DNA from: Cheilinus undulatus
Lineage: Eukaryota; Chordata; Actinopteri; Labriformes; Labridae
Reading direction: 5' to 3'
Assembly: GCF_018320785.1 (NCBI RefSeq)
Contig: NC_054866.1
Coordinates: 30,915,000 to 30,978,999 of the forward strand
Length of the DNA: 64,000 nucleotides
Position numbers and translations under genes: made by a program
Shown: positions 34,170-47,945 of the stretch, one piece after another
Layout of the letters: the number at the start of each line of letters is the position of its first letter
Numbering within the stretch: the first letter of the stretch is position 1
The notes under the pieces: generated by a model
Told to the model about the DNA's origin: nothing
Database searches by the model: none
The model's input: the letters and a program-made list of their open reading frames with translations, nothing else

Positions 34170-34425
34170 ATTACAAACTAGCAAAGCACTCGGATTAGCC
34201 CTATCTCCCAATAGTACAGAATCCTGTAAAAAAAAAAAAAAAAAAAAAAAATCCTGGATTCAGACGGTGATCCAATCACTCCCAAAACCTAATCAGTTCT
34301 TCCTTATGCCATTTGTGACATTTCCTGAAAATTTCATCAAAATCCACCCATAACTTTTTGAGTTATGTTGCTAACAAACAAACTAACAAACCCTGCCAAT
34401 CACATAATCTCCTTGGTGGAGATCA
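34170..34425 (-). repeat. minus-strand copy of the CTCCACCAAGGAGG repeat
   Basis: It matches the reverse complement of 5869-6090, including CTATCTCCCAATAGTA, GACGGTGATCC, TAACTTTTTGAGTTATGTTG and CTCCTTGGTGGAG. It carries an internal A run of 21 at about 34229. Confidence 0.75.
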
Positions 34426-34504
34426 TTATCATTTGGTATCCAGATTCCCAAATGGGATTTAAATCCATGCTGAGTTGCATTGTGTAAACAGGGTCAATGT
34501 AAAT

Positions 34505-34605
34505 TGTGCTCAGTGTGTGTTTTATGCTCAGTAAAAGGTTTGTCATGCTCAAGAGAAAGTTTTACATGCTTATAAGAAAGTTTTACATGCACAAGAAAGT
34601 GTTGT
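34505..34605 (+). repeat. second piece of the ~22-bp minisatellite
   Basis: Copies of AGAAAGTTTTACATGCTTAT and variants match the array at 32130-32420. The two pieces may be one array split by insertions. Confidence 0.7.
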
Positions 34606-35734
34606 GTTGGAAACTTTTTAAGACAATCCCACCTTATAGGGATGACAAAGACCATCAGGCTCATCCACAATACTTTCTGGTGAATGTGGAAAACTATCTT
34701 GTTCTCACAGCATAGATTTTGTGTGTACCTGGCAACACTTTTCAGTTTGTGTTTCCTTCAGGGCTCTTTTGTGTTTATGAAAATTTAATGCAAGAATTTA
34801 GTTTTTTTTTTCTTTACTGAGTTCCTCCAACACTCAGGATGTTAGGATTCTACATCAGAAGATTCAGATGCTTCTTTGAGTGCAACACTAATAACTGGCA
34901 CCCATTAGTCTTTCTGTGTTTAGCCTCAGGCCTTGGTGTCACATCACATTGAAGTGACACAATACTTCAATGGGTCGGTTTGTTGATGTGAAACTGAACA
35001 CTGTATCCATTACGAAAGTACCTTGATGGCTGTTAAACAAGTAAGTGTTTCTCTGGATTTGCACCATATTGGACCTTGGCATGCAAAGGAAGGCGTGGCA
35101 CGTTTGAAGGGAAATTTGAACAGGGGGTTTTCTACATAATGATGATGAGTTCAATGCAACAAAAGCATAATAATGATTTCACTTTTACAGTGACAAGTTT
35201 AAAACTACAGTAGACTGATATGATATGAGATTCTTAGAGGCCATATCTCAGTGAAATCAAAATTAACTTTGAGACTGAGAGCATAAGGACCATGTTATGT
35301 CAGAATATATACATTAACTTCCCAGTAGAACAGTGTCTGGTAAGTTCTTTTAAGTGCTTTATCTTGTGAGCACAACTTCTGGTGTTTATTTTGGTGATTT
35401 GTCTTTGTTGTGATAAGACAGGCTGTTTACTGTAGTTTCATTAACTTAACAGAAGATGGAAGAATTGTTTACTCTTAACATTGAAGCTAATGGGCATCCA
35501 AATAGACAAAAAAAAAAAAAAATAGAAATAACTCTGTTAGTCCATCATGTCCTTGAAAAAATCTAAAAAACTATAAAGAATCCCAGCAGAGGTTGACTGT
35601 AAGACTTTGTTTGCCCTAGAGCCACAGAAATTATGATTCTGATACTCTTTGTGGGACCTTATTTTATACTATTATGTGTCTGTGGAATTATTCTGATTAT
35701 TTTCAAACTATATGTGTTTTTTATTTTGGATATT

Positions 35735-35915
35735 TTCATGGAAAAGTTCCTGAAGGTCAGTGTCAATACACTCATATAATACACAGTATAACAATATTAC
35801 AGTCATTCATACACTCTAATTTTTTTACTCACTTTCTCCTTCCTCATTTAACCAATGACGTGCTTCTTTATTGCTTTGTGGTCATTATCTTTTTTTCCCA
35901 GTATTTCCTGGTCAG
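35735..35915 (+). repeat. right arm of the inverted repeat pair
   Basis: The inverted partner of 31780-31955. Its plus frame reads VPEGQCQYTHII, then FFTHFLLPHLTNDVLLYCFV, clearly homologous to the partner's frame. Confidence 0.7.
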
Positions 35916-36656
35916 TACAATTACAGTCTTATTTTAGCCCTTCCACTTGGGGGTGACAAATGTACAGATGTTGAATTTCACACATAACGGCTTCAACAGA
36001 AGCCTGATATGCATCCATACCTTTAAATCTGCTCAGCCTTCCTCTTATGATAAGTGAAGTGGAAAGTTTTCATGAGATTTCAATGTATTTCTGTCATGAT
36101 GTCAGGATATCAATGCTTATTTTTCTGTGATAATACTGGGCAATTTTAGAGGGTTTCTCAAGATTTTGAAAAATTAACTTAAAACTGTCATTTTTACCCC
36201 AAGATAACATGATAAATAATTTGAAATATCAATAATTACCCAAAAAAGTGTTTCCACAGACTGAGGTTTAATGCACAGTATGTTAATACCACTGCCAGGG
36301 CTCTAAATAAAAAAAGTAACAGAAGATGAAAAGCAGAGATACTCAGCTTCACACAGCTCTGCTACTTTCTCAGAAGGCACACAGGATTGAGAGAAGACGT
36401 AGCAAGATGTCAGAAATATCCAGATTAAAATAAACCACGTAAACAAATGTGCACTGACATCCAAGTAAAATAAATCTAAGTTGTAAAGTGGATGTAGGGC
36501 GGCTAAAAATGGAAAAAGGTCTGATTTAATTATGTGTTTATTGTCACCTGTGGATGTTAAAAATATGTACAAATGCACATATTGGATGACCACTCAGCTT
36601 TCATAGGAAACAACATTTGGAAGATTCATAAAGTCATTCTTACACAGCTGAATTGC

Positions 36657-37830
36657 TCAAGACAGTCTGGCTGCAGACACTAGACACCAAAACGAGATGC
36701 CACATCTGTTGGAGTTGAAATGCATAAAATACTTTAAAAGTAAAACCTGATTAAATTTCTGGTTTGAAATCACAAAACATTTAATCTAGCCATATATCTT
36801 AAGCCAACAAAACTACTTTAGTTATGTAGGTAATGTAGCTACATAACTAACATAGCTAAAAGAAATGAAACTAGGTTAGCCTATTTTACGTTTACTAAAA
36901 ATTTTACCCATTTCAAAAGTAGTTCACTGTAGCTTACTTAGCTTTTGCTAAAGCTATCACATCTACATTGACTTATGTCTTTTGTAGTGCTGTTAACTAC
37001 ATTGCTAGTGAAGCTAAGTTAGCTAAAGCTAACAAATCTAAAGTGAGCCACTGTCTGTGACACAACTTCTTAAAAGGGTCTAAACATAATTCAACCCCTG
37101 ATTGAATATCAGACATTTTTTCAGGTTCATTTATGTAGTGTTGCTTAGCCACAGATTCCACATATCAGCTGTGCTGCACACCCCAGCGCCACAGTTTGAC
37201 TCCAGCACACACTGGAAACTACCCATAGAGCTGTGCAATGCAGCACAGACCTGATCTGCTTGAGACAAGAGGGCAGAGTTCACACAAGAATAGTTTGTCA
37301 ACAGCTGATTACTTTGCCCTTTTGATGTTAATTTGCGGCTCATTTTGACATGATTCCATGTTTCATTGCTTCAGCCATGGGTGAGTACATTATGAAATTA
37401 AAAGGGTTTGTGTTTTCTACAAAATGGCGCCATTGTAGTTCTGTGACCCAGATTATCTTTTACTGTGCTGCAGGATGAAACATAATGTTGATACAGTGAC
37501 GGTTTATGATCAGGAGTCCATGCATTATGTGGTCATTTGAAGTTGACTGGATGCTTTGCACATCTTTCCAGTTGGATCAATCTGCTCTATGTGGATTGAC
37601 ACCGTTTGGCAGATGGCAGCCCTGAAAATAGAACTGTAGCATATCTCCAACAAAGCGGAGCGGGGTGGTGCTTCAGGCAGAGTACGATTCGTCTGTGGAT
37701 TGTGGGGGAGCCGTTGTATGTGTAAATTGGAGGTTAGTGTGTAGTGTGTGCAATGTGGATATTTCATGAATACAACTGCCAGACTTTGTTTATGAATATA
37801 TATTTTTTAAACCTTCAAATTATGTCTCTT
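36657..37830 (+). repeat. TAGCTA-rich interspersed repeat, copy B
   Basis: It begins AAGACAGTCTGGCTGCAGAC and has the TGATTAAATTTCTGGTTTG and AGCTAAGTTAGCTAAAGCTAAC core. It ends ATTTCATGAATACAACTGCC and AGACTTTGTTTATG. An extra ~650 bp (37130-37760) not shared with copy A lies before the 3' end. Confidence 0.6.
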
Positions 37831-40800
37831 CTGTCGTGCTAGATGCAACGTCATACAGTTGTGGTCTACAAGAGTGAGCGTCTGAAATATGCATGGGAAG
37901 GCAAGGACCCAACTGAGAGGTAGACAGAATGCCCAAACTGAAACATAGAAACAATCATGCACTGGATTCAAAGTGTAAAATTAAAAACCAAAAGGGATGT
38001 AGTGCAGGAAATTTAACAGGAAAATGTTGATTTATCATATGAAATTTAGTGCCAGTGATAAATATACACTAAAGACAGATATATAAGGGCTGGATGATCC
38101 CTCCCACTGAAATAGCACTGTCATTAGCAATGAAAAGAAAAGGATTTACATTACATTTAGGGAAAATTTTAAATGTGAAGGGAAACATTTGTAAAGAAAG
38201 AGGACAGATCATGTCTCATATTTACTCAGAGTCATTATGATTTGATGTACATTCATTCTTAAGAGATGGACCATGGGGCAGATTTGTTATTAAAAACCCA
38301 GGTAAGGTAATATAAAGATAGGTCTTTATAGTTTTGAAAGAGCATTTTATTTCTAACATTAATTTGAAAATTCTTACCTGAGTGCCAAGTTTAAGTTATT
38401 TAATGAAAATCAAATCTAATGTGCTAAATTAATAAAAATACTATTACAGAATTTTGCTCTGGCAAAACAGCACTCAAATGTGCATCAGAGAGCCCTGGAG
38501 TGTTCTTAGATTTTTTTCTTAGATAGGAACAATAAAAGATATGAAAGCTTTAGTGAATATGCCAGAACTTTCTTAAATTAAGTTTGAGGGTTTGAAGAAT
38601 GAATATTATTTTAAGAACAGCAAGTGAATGAGTCCCACTGTGAGCAGTTCTTTGTTTCAGAGTGCTACATAGCAAAGGGGGAGGCTGGGCGACAGAATGT
38701 GCAGCAGAGAAAAACCATGGTCCATCACAAGAAAGCAGCACAACACATGAATGACGCACAGCAAGCTGGATCTAATTCAAGCAGCTTCTAGTATCAGTTC
38801 ACACATTCTTGTGTAGCAGCCTTCCATGTAACATCCAGTGTGTCCACAGCAACCTTAAACTTAATGTGTTTGCCATGGTGGCTGCTGTAACAAGAAAGTC
38901 ACTGCTACAGTGGTCATTTTTTAAGGTAATGTAGACATTTCAGTGTGAAATTTGACTAATTCTACCATTCCATCATTTGTGATACTTCTCTTAAGTCCAT
39001 GTGACATCCCTGAGGACTTTGTTCATTTATCTTCCTATCTTTATGTTCCAAATTTGGCCTCAGGTTGAATTCAAAGCTTGGCTATGTTTGTTTAATTTAC
39101 TGCATTATTAATTCATCTGATCCTTCACAAATCCTCGCACCATTATTAGCAGCTGTCAGAAGTAATGAACTGAGCAGGTCCCACCCATAGCTTAAGCTCC
39201 ACAGGTGGTCTAACAAAGTCTGAGCCAGGGGAAAGTTTAAACCACTGTGAGAAACTGAGAGGTAACTTGATCCAACTATTAGTCTTTCTATCCAATTTGA
39301 TTGCAGCTTATCAGATGTAAAGCTGTGAGAAATACGCCAAAGGAATGCTGATCCGAGGTGATAAAATATTTGGTTTGCAAAGCAGCATAGAGATGCTCAG
39401 TGAGTCGGCATTGTCAGTGATCTGTGAATGTGAGCTTGTTTGGCTGTTTGACTTGACAGTAGATATACCTTATGAGTTTGTAAGCTAAAACTCTTGAAAC
39501 TTGATCCATGTTCTGCAAAATTTTCCATTTAAAAAAGAAACATTGATGGTTTTGATTCATTTTTTGTCTAAAAGTATGAGTTACACCTCTTTCCTTTGAC
39601 CTTCTTTACCATTCTCCTCACTACAGTCCCAGTTAAGAAGGCGCCATGGTGAACTCACTGGGGTTAAGGTAAAGGGCATTGTGTGTTTCAGGTTGTGTGT
39701 CTGTGTGTATGCTTTCAACAGGTTTTCCAAAATGGAAGTCTTGCAGCAGGAAGCCGTGGATGATCTATGGCCTTGCTTCATAGGGGTTTGGGTAAAATAT
39801 GAAACACATGGCATACAATAAAGTCCATCTGTAGAGTTATGTAGCCTTTTCATGGCCTCACTGTCTGTTAATCTGTTCTTCATTACATACTTCCACTCTT
39901 TCTACAAGTTTGAATCAGATGTGTGAGCTCAAGGATTCTCAAAGTTGATACAAGAACAGGAAACTTTGCATTTATCATCCGTCAGACCAGAGATTACACT
40001 ACAGCGTTAGTCAGGACAATGATTCAGCCACCAAGCTTTTCTTTGCTGACAAGACAACAGCAGGAAAAAAAACGAGGCCTGTTTCATGTGAGCCAAAACG
40101 CATGTGGACAAAGCCACACTTGTGGGAGAGGCAGTTAAATCATCATGGATGTCCCATTCCTCCCTGACTCCCACATTCAAGAATGCATGCGCTTGTTTGA
40201 CGACAGACTGTGAGGACACAGGCGAGATTTACTGAAGACAGTTACATCTCTGACAAGAATGGCTAGAGGTCGAAGGTCAGAGGAGTGAGTTAACCCTGAA
40301 TTCTGCTTCTGGGTTTTTGAGTCAGGGAGTTTTTTGTGGCAGAGGGGAACAAAGAGAAGTGTCGGGAGCAAAACAAAAACGTTTTTTCTTTCCTTTCTGG
40401 AAAACTACATCACTAAAGTAGCTGCTGTCTCCATCTTTTATATGCAGGAGTTGTCTTTGTTGATGTCACCAATCCAAAAACTTGCAAGTTAATTGAACAG
40501 CTTCTCTTTTTAACAAGGTATGAAGACCTCACACACTTTGCCACAGGGGTGAGAGACACCTGCTCTGAGCAGTGATAAAACAGGTCTTAAACTTAATGTT
40601 TCCATGAAGTGCTACAAGCAGAATATGACTCATTTAGTGAGAGGTAGATTGCTCCTCTAACTATTGTTGGGTTGATTTATTGTCATGATATTTTGGTCAC
40701 ATAGTAAAGATAATAGATTGGCTTGTAGACATGGTCTTATAGTTTGTTGGAACACATATTAAGAAAGTCTTGTATGTACATCTACAGTGTTCAGCATCCT

Positions 40801-41324
40801 ACTGTTTACAACCATACATGGTTTCAAAGCTGCTTTCTGTCTAATGTAATTCAAAGTTTTATAATGCACTTTTATTTTGTGTATTTTGGATCATTTTTAA
40901 AGTTCAAATTTGTTAAAGGGAGCATTATTTCAGTAATTTTGTGTACTTCCAATTCAAGCCACAAGGAGCTTATCCTCCCAATGAGAGGGCTTTGTGTGTT
41001 TGGCAACCCTCAGCTTCAATCTGGCAGAATTGAGGAAAGGAAATACACTGCATGTAATGTGTCTCATTATTCCTGTTAGGATAGCAAATGTCACCAAAAA
41101 AACAAACAAACTTGCGATCAATGTGATTTCTATCATATCTAAAGGTTATGTCTACCTTGTCATGCCCTGGAGCTTCTTTGTTATTTTGCTTGTTTTGTTA
41201 GACTTCTTCACATCTCAGAAAGCTACTAAGATTTATGAAGACAGTTTTCATATTTTGACCTTAAGCTAAAGCGCAAAACGGACATTTCTAAATCTGCTAG
41301 TTTCACTGTTGTTCATTATTTAAT
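37831..41324. other. intergenic, no gene seen
   Basis: AT-rich with scattered short chance frames. No recognised exon, RNA gene or strong repeat. Confidence 0.4.
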
Positions 41325-42218
41325 TCAGGTGTTTAAATCAGACCCGTTGCCAGAGGTGTATAAAATCAAGCACCTAGCCATGCAGTCTCCATTTGCAAAC
41401 ATTTTTGATACAAAATTCATCTGTGAGGGATATTATTGAAAAGTAGAAGAGTTAAGGAAGCAACTCGGCCACAAAGCAGAAGACCAAGTAAAACCACAGA
41501 GTAGGGTCAACGGCTGCTAAGGTGGTGCATAAAAGTCCCTCTGCTGATTCCACACTTGAAGAGCCCTCAACTTTCACCGGCATTAATGTAAACACAAAAA
41601 CTGTGCAGTGATGGCTTCATGTAATGGGTTTCCATGGCCGAGCAGCTGCATGCAATCCTCGCGTCACCAAGTCCAATGCCAAGTGTTGGATGGAGTGGTG
41701 TAAAGCACAACGACACTGGACTGTGGAGCAGCAGAAATCTCTTCTGAGGAGTGACAAATCACGCTTCTCTGTTTGGCAGTCAGATGGGTGAGTCTGGGTT
41801 TGGTAGATGCTGGGAGATTATTACCTGACTGACTGCATTGTTCCAGCTGTGAAGTTTTATAGAGGAGGGAGCTGTGGGGCTGTTTTTCAGGGTTTGGTCT
41901 AGGCCCCTTACCTCCAGTGAAGGCCAATCTTAATGCTTCAGCATACCAAGACATTAAAATGCTATGCTTCCAACTTTGTGGCAACAGGCCTTCTCATCCA
42001 AGTGCCTAACCTCATAAATGCTCTACAGAATGAATGGGCATAAATTCCCATGGAAACAGTACAAAATCTTGAGGAAAGCCTTTCAAGAAGAGTCGAGGCT
42101 GTTATTGCTGCAAAAACCAGGCCAACTCCATGTTAAAGTGAGTAGATATGAATACAATGTCATTGCGGTCCCTGTTTGTGTAATGGTCAGGAAGCCGAAT
42201 ACTTTTGTCCATATAGTG
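41325..42218 (+). mobile_element. Tc1-like transposon relic, left TIR lost
   Basis: Same family as 27032-28117. It has TTCAGGTGTTTAAATCAGAC, GTATAAAATCAAGCACCTAG, ATGGGTTTCCATGGCCGAGC and other Tc1 blocks in order, and a right TIR AATACTTTTGTCCATATAGTG followed by TA. The DDE region has internal deletions and no intact frame. Confidence 0.85.
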
Positions 42219-45200
42219 TAAATTTGCATGGTTAGTGTTTTAATAAATGGACACAAGGAGGTGTCCAGGAGGCATCCTAATCAGATCCCTGAACCACCTC
42301 AACTGGCTCCTTTGGACGCAAAGGAGCAGCAGTTCTACTTTAAGCTACATCCAGATGTCTGAGCTCCTCGCTCTATCCTCCACCCACTTGAACTTGTGAT
42401 GTCATTCTTTCGGTCATTACCCAGAGTTCATGACCACAGGTGAGAGTTGGGACAAAGTTTTATCTTTTGGCTCAGCTCCAGTACTGCAGACACTGCACCA
42501 ATCTGCCTATCATTCTCACAGTCCAGTTTTTATTCAATCTCTGTGAGACTGAATTTTTTAAAATGCAGCATTATTATGAATGATGTGCATCAGAGGGGGT
42601 GAGAAGTGGGTGTAGTCTACGGAGAATGAAAAATGGGTATACTTACTAAACTCTGTACTGCACTGCTGGACCAGTGCCTCATCTGTTAGCATGGAGGAGG
42701 CAGGATTATGACCTATACTGCAGCCAAATTGCAGGGACAGCTCTAAATATTTTGGCGTCACTCCCAGATGGTTGTTGCTCTGTCCATCTTAATACACAGT
42801 AGATTTTGTTTGTTAGTAAAAGAAACATTTGATAGAATTTCTCTATATTTTTGTCTTTTTTTATTCATCAGTCTTCAGTCTTACACTAACAATAAGCATG
42901 CTGTAAGTAATACAGTTAGAATAGATAGAATTATGCAAAGATTTATTGAAGATCACTGCTTAAAGCCTCTAAACAATGTTAACTTTTATTATGACATTTT
43001 TAGTTTTATTCAAGCTTTTCTAGCACCCCTGCAGACAACAATGTTCATTTTTTTCAATCTTAATCCAAGGTACCGTGTTATTTGTGATCAAAGCCTCCAC
43101 CAAGCACCTTTAATTTGTAAAATTTTCTTTAGAAAGTATATCTTGTGTCCCAGCTGCTCTCTTTCATGTGACATGAGTTTATTCACTGGCTATGACCATC
43201 AATCATTGTGTCACACTGGTTTAACTCGGTACAGTGTGTTCTCTTTCAGGTCACTGCGGGTTGAACTATCAAAGAAAACGTGGGCTAGAGTAAATATTGA
43301 AAGATCTGATTTCCAAAGAGCTGTGCACATAGAGGTTATCTCAGCTCAAGTATCTATTTCCTGAATACTGGCATTGTTTAGTCCTTATGCAGGCTTGAAC
43401 CTTATATGATACCTACTGGCACAACTGATCTGATGCTGAATGATGTCAGTGAATGGCTTTAATTCGTCTGCGTGTTCTTTATAAATGTTTTATGCACTTT
43501 TATTGTCCGTGTGTCTTTGCACCGATTTTTCTCTGATTCCAACCATCATTTATCCTCAGACACCAAAATAGACCTGGGATGTTGAGCAAATATATTCCTG
43601 AGTTACTGCACTGAATTATTGTAGATAGGCATTTTTGCTTGATTTCCAAGAGTGAACAGATTGGATCTCACTGGTCTCAGACAAATATTAGATGTGTGCA
43701 AACAACAAAAATCAATGCATAGAGAGATGTTTGTTTTCCACAAGCTGTCTTGACTGTCGGGGAACTTTTTCAGAGCGTATTTTATTCCAAATTAACTTTT
43801 CTAAGCCCATTTTACAACAGGCACACTCCCTGTAGTTATTTCTTCACACATGAGCACTTTGCATGTGTTGAAACAGGAGCAATTATGTTATGTTGACTAT
43901 TTAAAGTGTTATAGTCTCCTTTGGTTAATTGAACTGAACTCACATAAAGAAAAAGCATTACTGTTGTGAAAAAAGCAGCTTGTTTCCCTTTATTTAGCTT
44001 TAATAGCCTTCCAAAAACAGATGTTTTACTGGTTTGTTGTTTCTTCTGTGCAAAAGTAGTTAAATTAATAGTTACCCCACCCAAAAAAGAGCAAAGATGC
44101 TTTAAATAAAAGCACATATAGGGCACTGATTGGCTCAGATTTGTGTTATTTGTTTTTCTGCTCCTTTTGTCCCTCTCTCATCTATTCAGTATGTCAAGAG
44201 AGAACTAGCGGGTCTGGCAGCTGACAGTGTTAATCCCAGCATATGAAAGAGGCCTGACAGCTCTCTGAGGGAGAGGCCTGCATCAGTTTGTTTACAGCAT
44301 GATAATCTGGAGCAGGCATCTTGATTGTGTGCTGGCAGAACATCAGCGTGCCATGCCTGCCGAGCCACATGGCAATTACACTGGCCTCTTATCTGTGTGA
44401 ATAGACGCTCTAATGACAGATGGACATGGAGAGTGTATTTACAGAAAAAAAGGCCACCAAATGAAAGTACCTCTTCTTGCTAATCTTATTACGGGTGATA
44501 GCATGGTCCTGGGGTTAAACTGTGCTAGGGTTTGAACTGAGTAACACAAATCACAACTAAAAAAAGCTGCTTTTCTGAGCATTACATGAAAGTGAAAGCT
44601 AGTCAGATTTTACTCTTAAATATTCTCTGGTAGCCTCAAGTCTTAAGAAACATATCTGGTACATTACTCATCTTTCTGATTTGTTTTTGTGGCCACTTGG
44701 GGACAGCAAAAACGCCACAAACCACACTGATATATTATCACCTATTTCATTGATCAGGCAAACTTAAAAACATGTTTAGATCCCACATTTGTGTCATAAT
44801 TTGTGTTTCTGGCCATTTGACAAATATGAGTCCAAAGCTGACTTTCCATTTAATGTTTTGGGTTTCCACCCACTACAGCAGAGATTATCAGGCCCGTAAT
44901 ATGCTAAATGCTTCACTCTGTTCCTCTGCTAGCTGCTTACTCTGTCTGTTTGCCATTTGGTGCAGGCCAGGTAGTATGCATGTATAAATGTGTTAAAGAA
45001 AGCTTACAAGATGGAGGTATTGACATGATGAGTGGTTCAAGAAAATGTTTTTAAGGCTGACAGCCATAGAAAGTACACATGTAACTAAAATACAGATGAG
45101 CTGCACTCTACTACAGAGGCACACACAGCAGTCTCTGAAGGTGACCACAGCTTTCCTCAATGTTTCAATGTATATCATATGCTCAGTAGTGGAATGTCTA

Positions 45201-46769
45201 TAAAAGAAGGTTTAATTACATCAGAAAGTGCAGCAGTGATTAACCCCTGAATGACTCTAAGCGACCTTATTAACCCCCCCCCCGAATTAGCCGTAACTTC
45301 TACTTTAACGCCAGCAGGCAGAGAGTTTGATTAATTAAATAGCAAAGAGATCTTCTGACCAGATGTTTCCTGAGTCATGTGCTCCCTCAGAACCAGGACT
45401 TTAATTGACACCATCTGATGGACGGGAAGTGTCATCTACCTGTAAGTCTTATACTTCAGTATTCTTCGGCTTTGAAACACATTTTTGTACATTTTCTTTT
45501 TTAGGATGGATATACTGATGTTGCATGGAGATCATACAGATTTGCCAGATGTGTTCATACATTGTAATCAAGGTAGATGCTCAAAGTATTTGTACATGGG
45601 TTTTTAGAAAGAGAGATAGAGGTAGCTCCACCTCAGCTATTAGATCACAACAGCCTGGACCTCTTATAATGGAGGAAAGGTAAATGATACGTTCCTACGC
45701 ATGTGTTTAAAGTGGGATTGTCTTTCATCTTGTGCTGGGACGCTGCCAGGAAAGATTCCCACTGTGGAGTTTAATGCTCCAAGCTATACGCCTAAACCTG
45801 TTTATTTATTTTTACAATTCAAAAGAACCTCTTTTTCCACTTATGTATCTCTTTCTTTACCCCTCCACCCCATCCCTCTCTCTCTATCATTAACTTTATG
45901 GGAATTTCCATGGAATTCTTTTGTAATGTATGTGATTGTGTAGACAGGAAACCATTTGTGTGTGAGTGAGTGAGTGTTGGGGTCTGCTTTTCTTGGAAAG
46001 GCAGAGGTTAAATGATCCATGCTCTGGTGTTTCACCAGTGTTTTTTTCCTTTGAACTGTGCCCCCACCACTGACATGAGACATGAGAACATCTGGATGCC
46101 ACACTAACACTGAGTATTACTAAATATGTGGAGTCATGAGCAGAACTCAAACTTTTGTGTACTTGAGATTATGTAACAAAGATAAGCAAACAATGAAACA
46201 AAATTCCTGGTAAAACTTCTGCTCTTCTCCTCAGCCCTGTCCGTACAAAGGTTCACTTAAATGTACCTTGATTTTGTTTACAAGAGGCTGGAACAGGACA
46301 TGACGTGCCCAGTCCACTCTGTAACAGGACTGATTTAAGTCAATGTGGTGATGGGAATACAGCGTTATGGACAACAAACAAGACAGTAGTTCACATTACA
46401 TACAAATTCTGTAAAATTAAAGTCCAAGACATACACTGTAAATAAACCCCATGAATTGGATGCAGGGTGTTGTATTAAAGACAGCAAGATGGCTACCTGG
46501 ACTAATATTTTGACATTTTGGATCCAAAAATAAATTGGTGGTGACTAACAAGTTGCTGATATTTCCCGCAGCAGGCATTTTCCCTTAAATTCTAAGAACT
46601 GTGTGCATGTGAAACCACTATAAGTAGGTCTAACTGCTAGGTTAAAGGTTGTAAGTCATTAAAACAGAGGATCTAAAAATCCTTATCATGCACCGCCTTC
46701 GGATTGATAAGGAACTACAAAGCAAGCCATCACCAGAAAGGGGTCATATGAGTATAGTTTATTGCTGCC
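42219..46769. other. intergenic, no gene seen
   Basis: It contains the longest chance frame of the window (42768-43364, 198 codons), which I do not accept as a gene. 44110-44450 and 45290-45440 are less AT-rich and look repeat-free, possibly conserved non-coding DNA (weak inference). Confidence 0.4.
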
Positions 46770-46930
46770 ACTTTTAAATCATAGATTAGATTAGACTGAC
46801 TATACTTTATTGGCCCCAGCAGGGTTAGGGTGCCACTCTATGCAACTAACATACAGTAAAAACAAACGTAACAGAAAAGACAGGTAGCTATAAAAACAGA
46901 AGCTATACCCTGCTTCAGCGCGGATGCAAA
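46770..46930 (-). mobile_element. possible 3' end of a LINE or SINE
   Basis: ATAGATTAGATTAGACTGACTATACTTTATTGGCCCC resembles the TTAGATTAGATTxxACTTTATTG tail shared by several fish retroposons (reverse orientation). Confidence 0.4.
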
Positions 46931-47689
46931 TCCAAATAAGCCTGTCATTTACAAAAGGAGCAACAGGATGAACTTTTGAGAATGACCATAACTCATGAAA
47001 CTAATAAGGAAATCATTACTTTAACCACATCATACGGTAAAAGATAATCAAATGTAACCATCAAGACAAACAAATGACTATCAAAATTAAAGCTAGATGG
47101 AAAAATAAACTTGGAAGCAATATCTGGCTGATTTAGAATATGGGCAAAGCATCATAAGTAATGCTGTCCTGGAAATTTCTTGATGAGCAAGCAGTTATAC
47201 ACACAATTTTCACACCATATTTAGTAAAAATGCAGATCTCCAATGTCAACAAATCAAACCAATTATCTAGATAAAAATCATCCAATCTCCCCTAAAAAAA
47301 ATCTTTGGTTTTAACATAATTTTCAATATCTAATTCTTCATCAATATTAAACCAACATGTTGAGAACCAATACTTAAACCCCTGCCTCTTAATATAGGCA
47401 TGCTTTATATATATATGCTGATATAAAGCATGTTTGTGGCTCTGAGCCACCTGTCAGTGTGAACACAGAGCTGAGAACAACAAACCAAGATGAAATATGG
47501 CTTCACTCGTTTTCTTTCAAATTAACTACTTTGTATCAAGAGTTTGGATTTGTCTGCTATTTTCAAGGTCATATATCATAGCCCTTTTCCACATTTTAAC
47601 ACAGTGCCCTGTTGTCTAAATGAAACTTCTGTGCCAAGTTTTGTCAAATAATAGCCTTTCTCAGAGTGGTCAGCTTTGATATGTGTTTC

Positions 47690-47945
47690 TTTAAATGCAA
47701 TGAGATCCTTCTCATTCAAACTCTTCTTTTATGGGGCGTGCTAATGTTTGGCAGCTTCTGTGAATGAGGATAACAGGTGAGGTGCAGGTAATGGGTCATT
47801 GTGACATCACAAGGAGCTCAGATTCTGACTGGACTCAGATTTTCAGACATAGGAGGATCACAAGCAAAGGCATGGGGTGGCTTATGTCACATTTTGTGGT
47901 TGTAAGAGGAAAAAATACTAAATTTTGCGTGACATGTCTCCTTTA
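47690..47945 (+). mobile_element. possible 3' relic of a Kolobok-like DNA transposon
   Basis: GTCATTGTGACATCACAAGG, TTTTCAGACATAGGAGGATC and a GACATGTCTCCTTTAA end resemble the right part of the teleost element whose left part is at 14190-14915. Confidence 0.35.

Noticed and set aside
34229..34251. Poly(A) run, considered as the tail of a processed gene copy
   Set aside because: It falls inside the minus-strand CTCCACCAAGGAGG repeat, where the other copy has a short AAA stretch, so it is a slippage expansion.
42768..43364. 198-codon open frame, the longest in the window
   Set aside because: AT-rich, biased to Phe, Leu, Ser and Ile, with no recognisable domain. No splice or promoter context. 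Likely chance; conservation in another fish would change this view.
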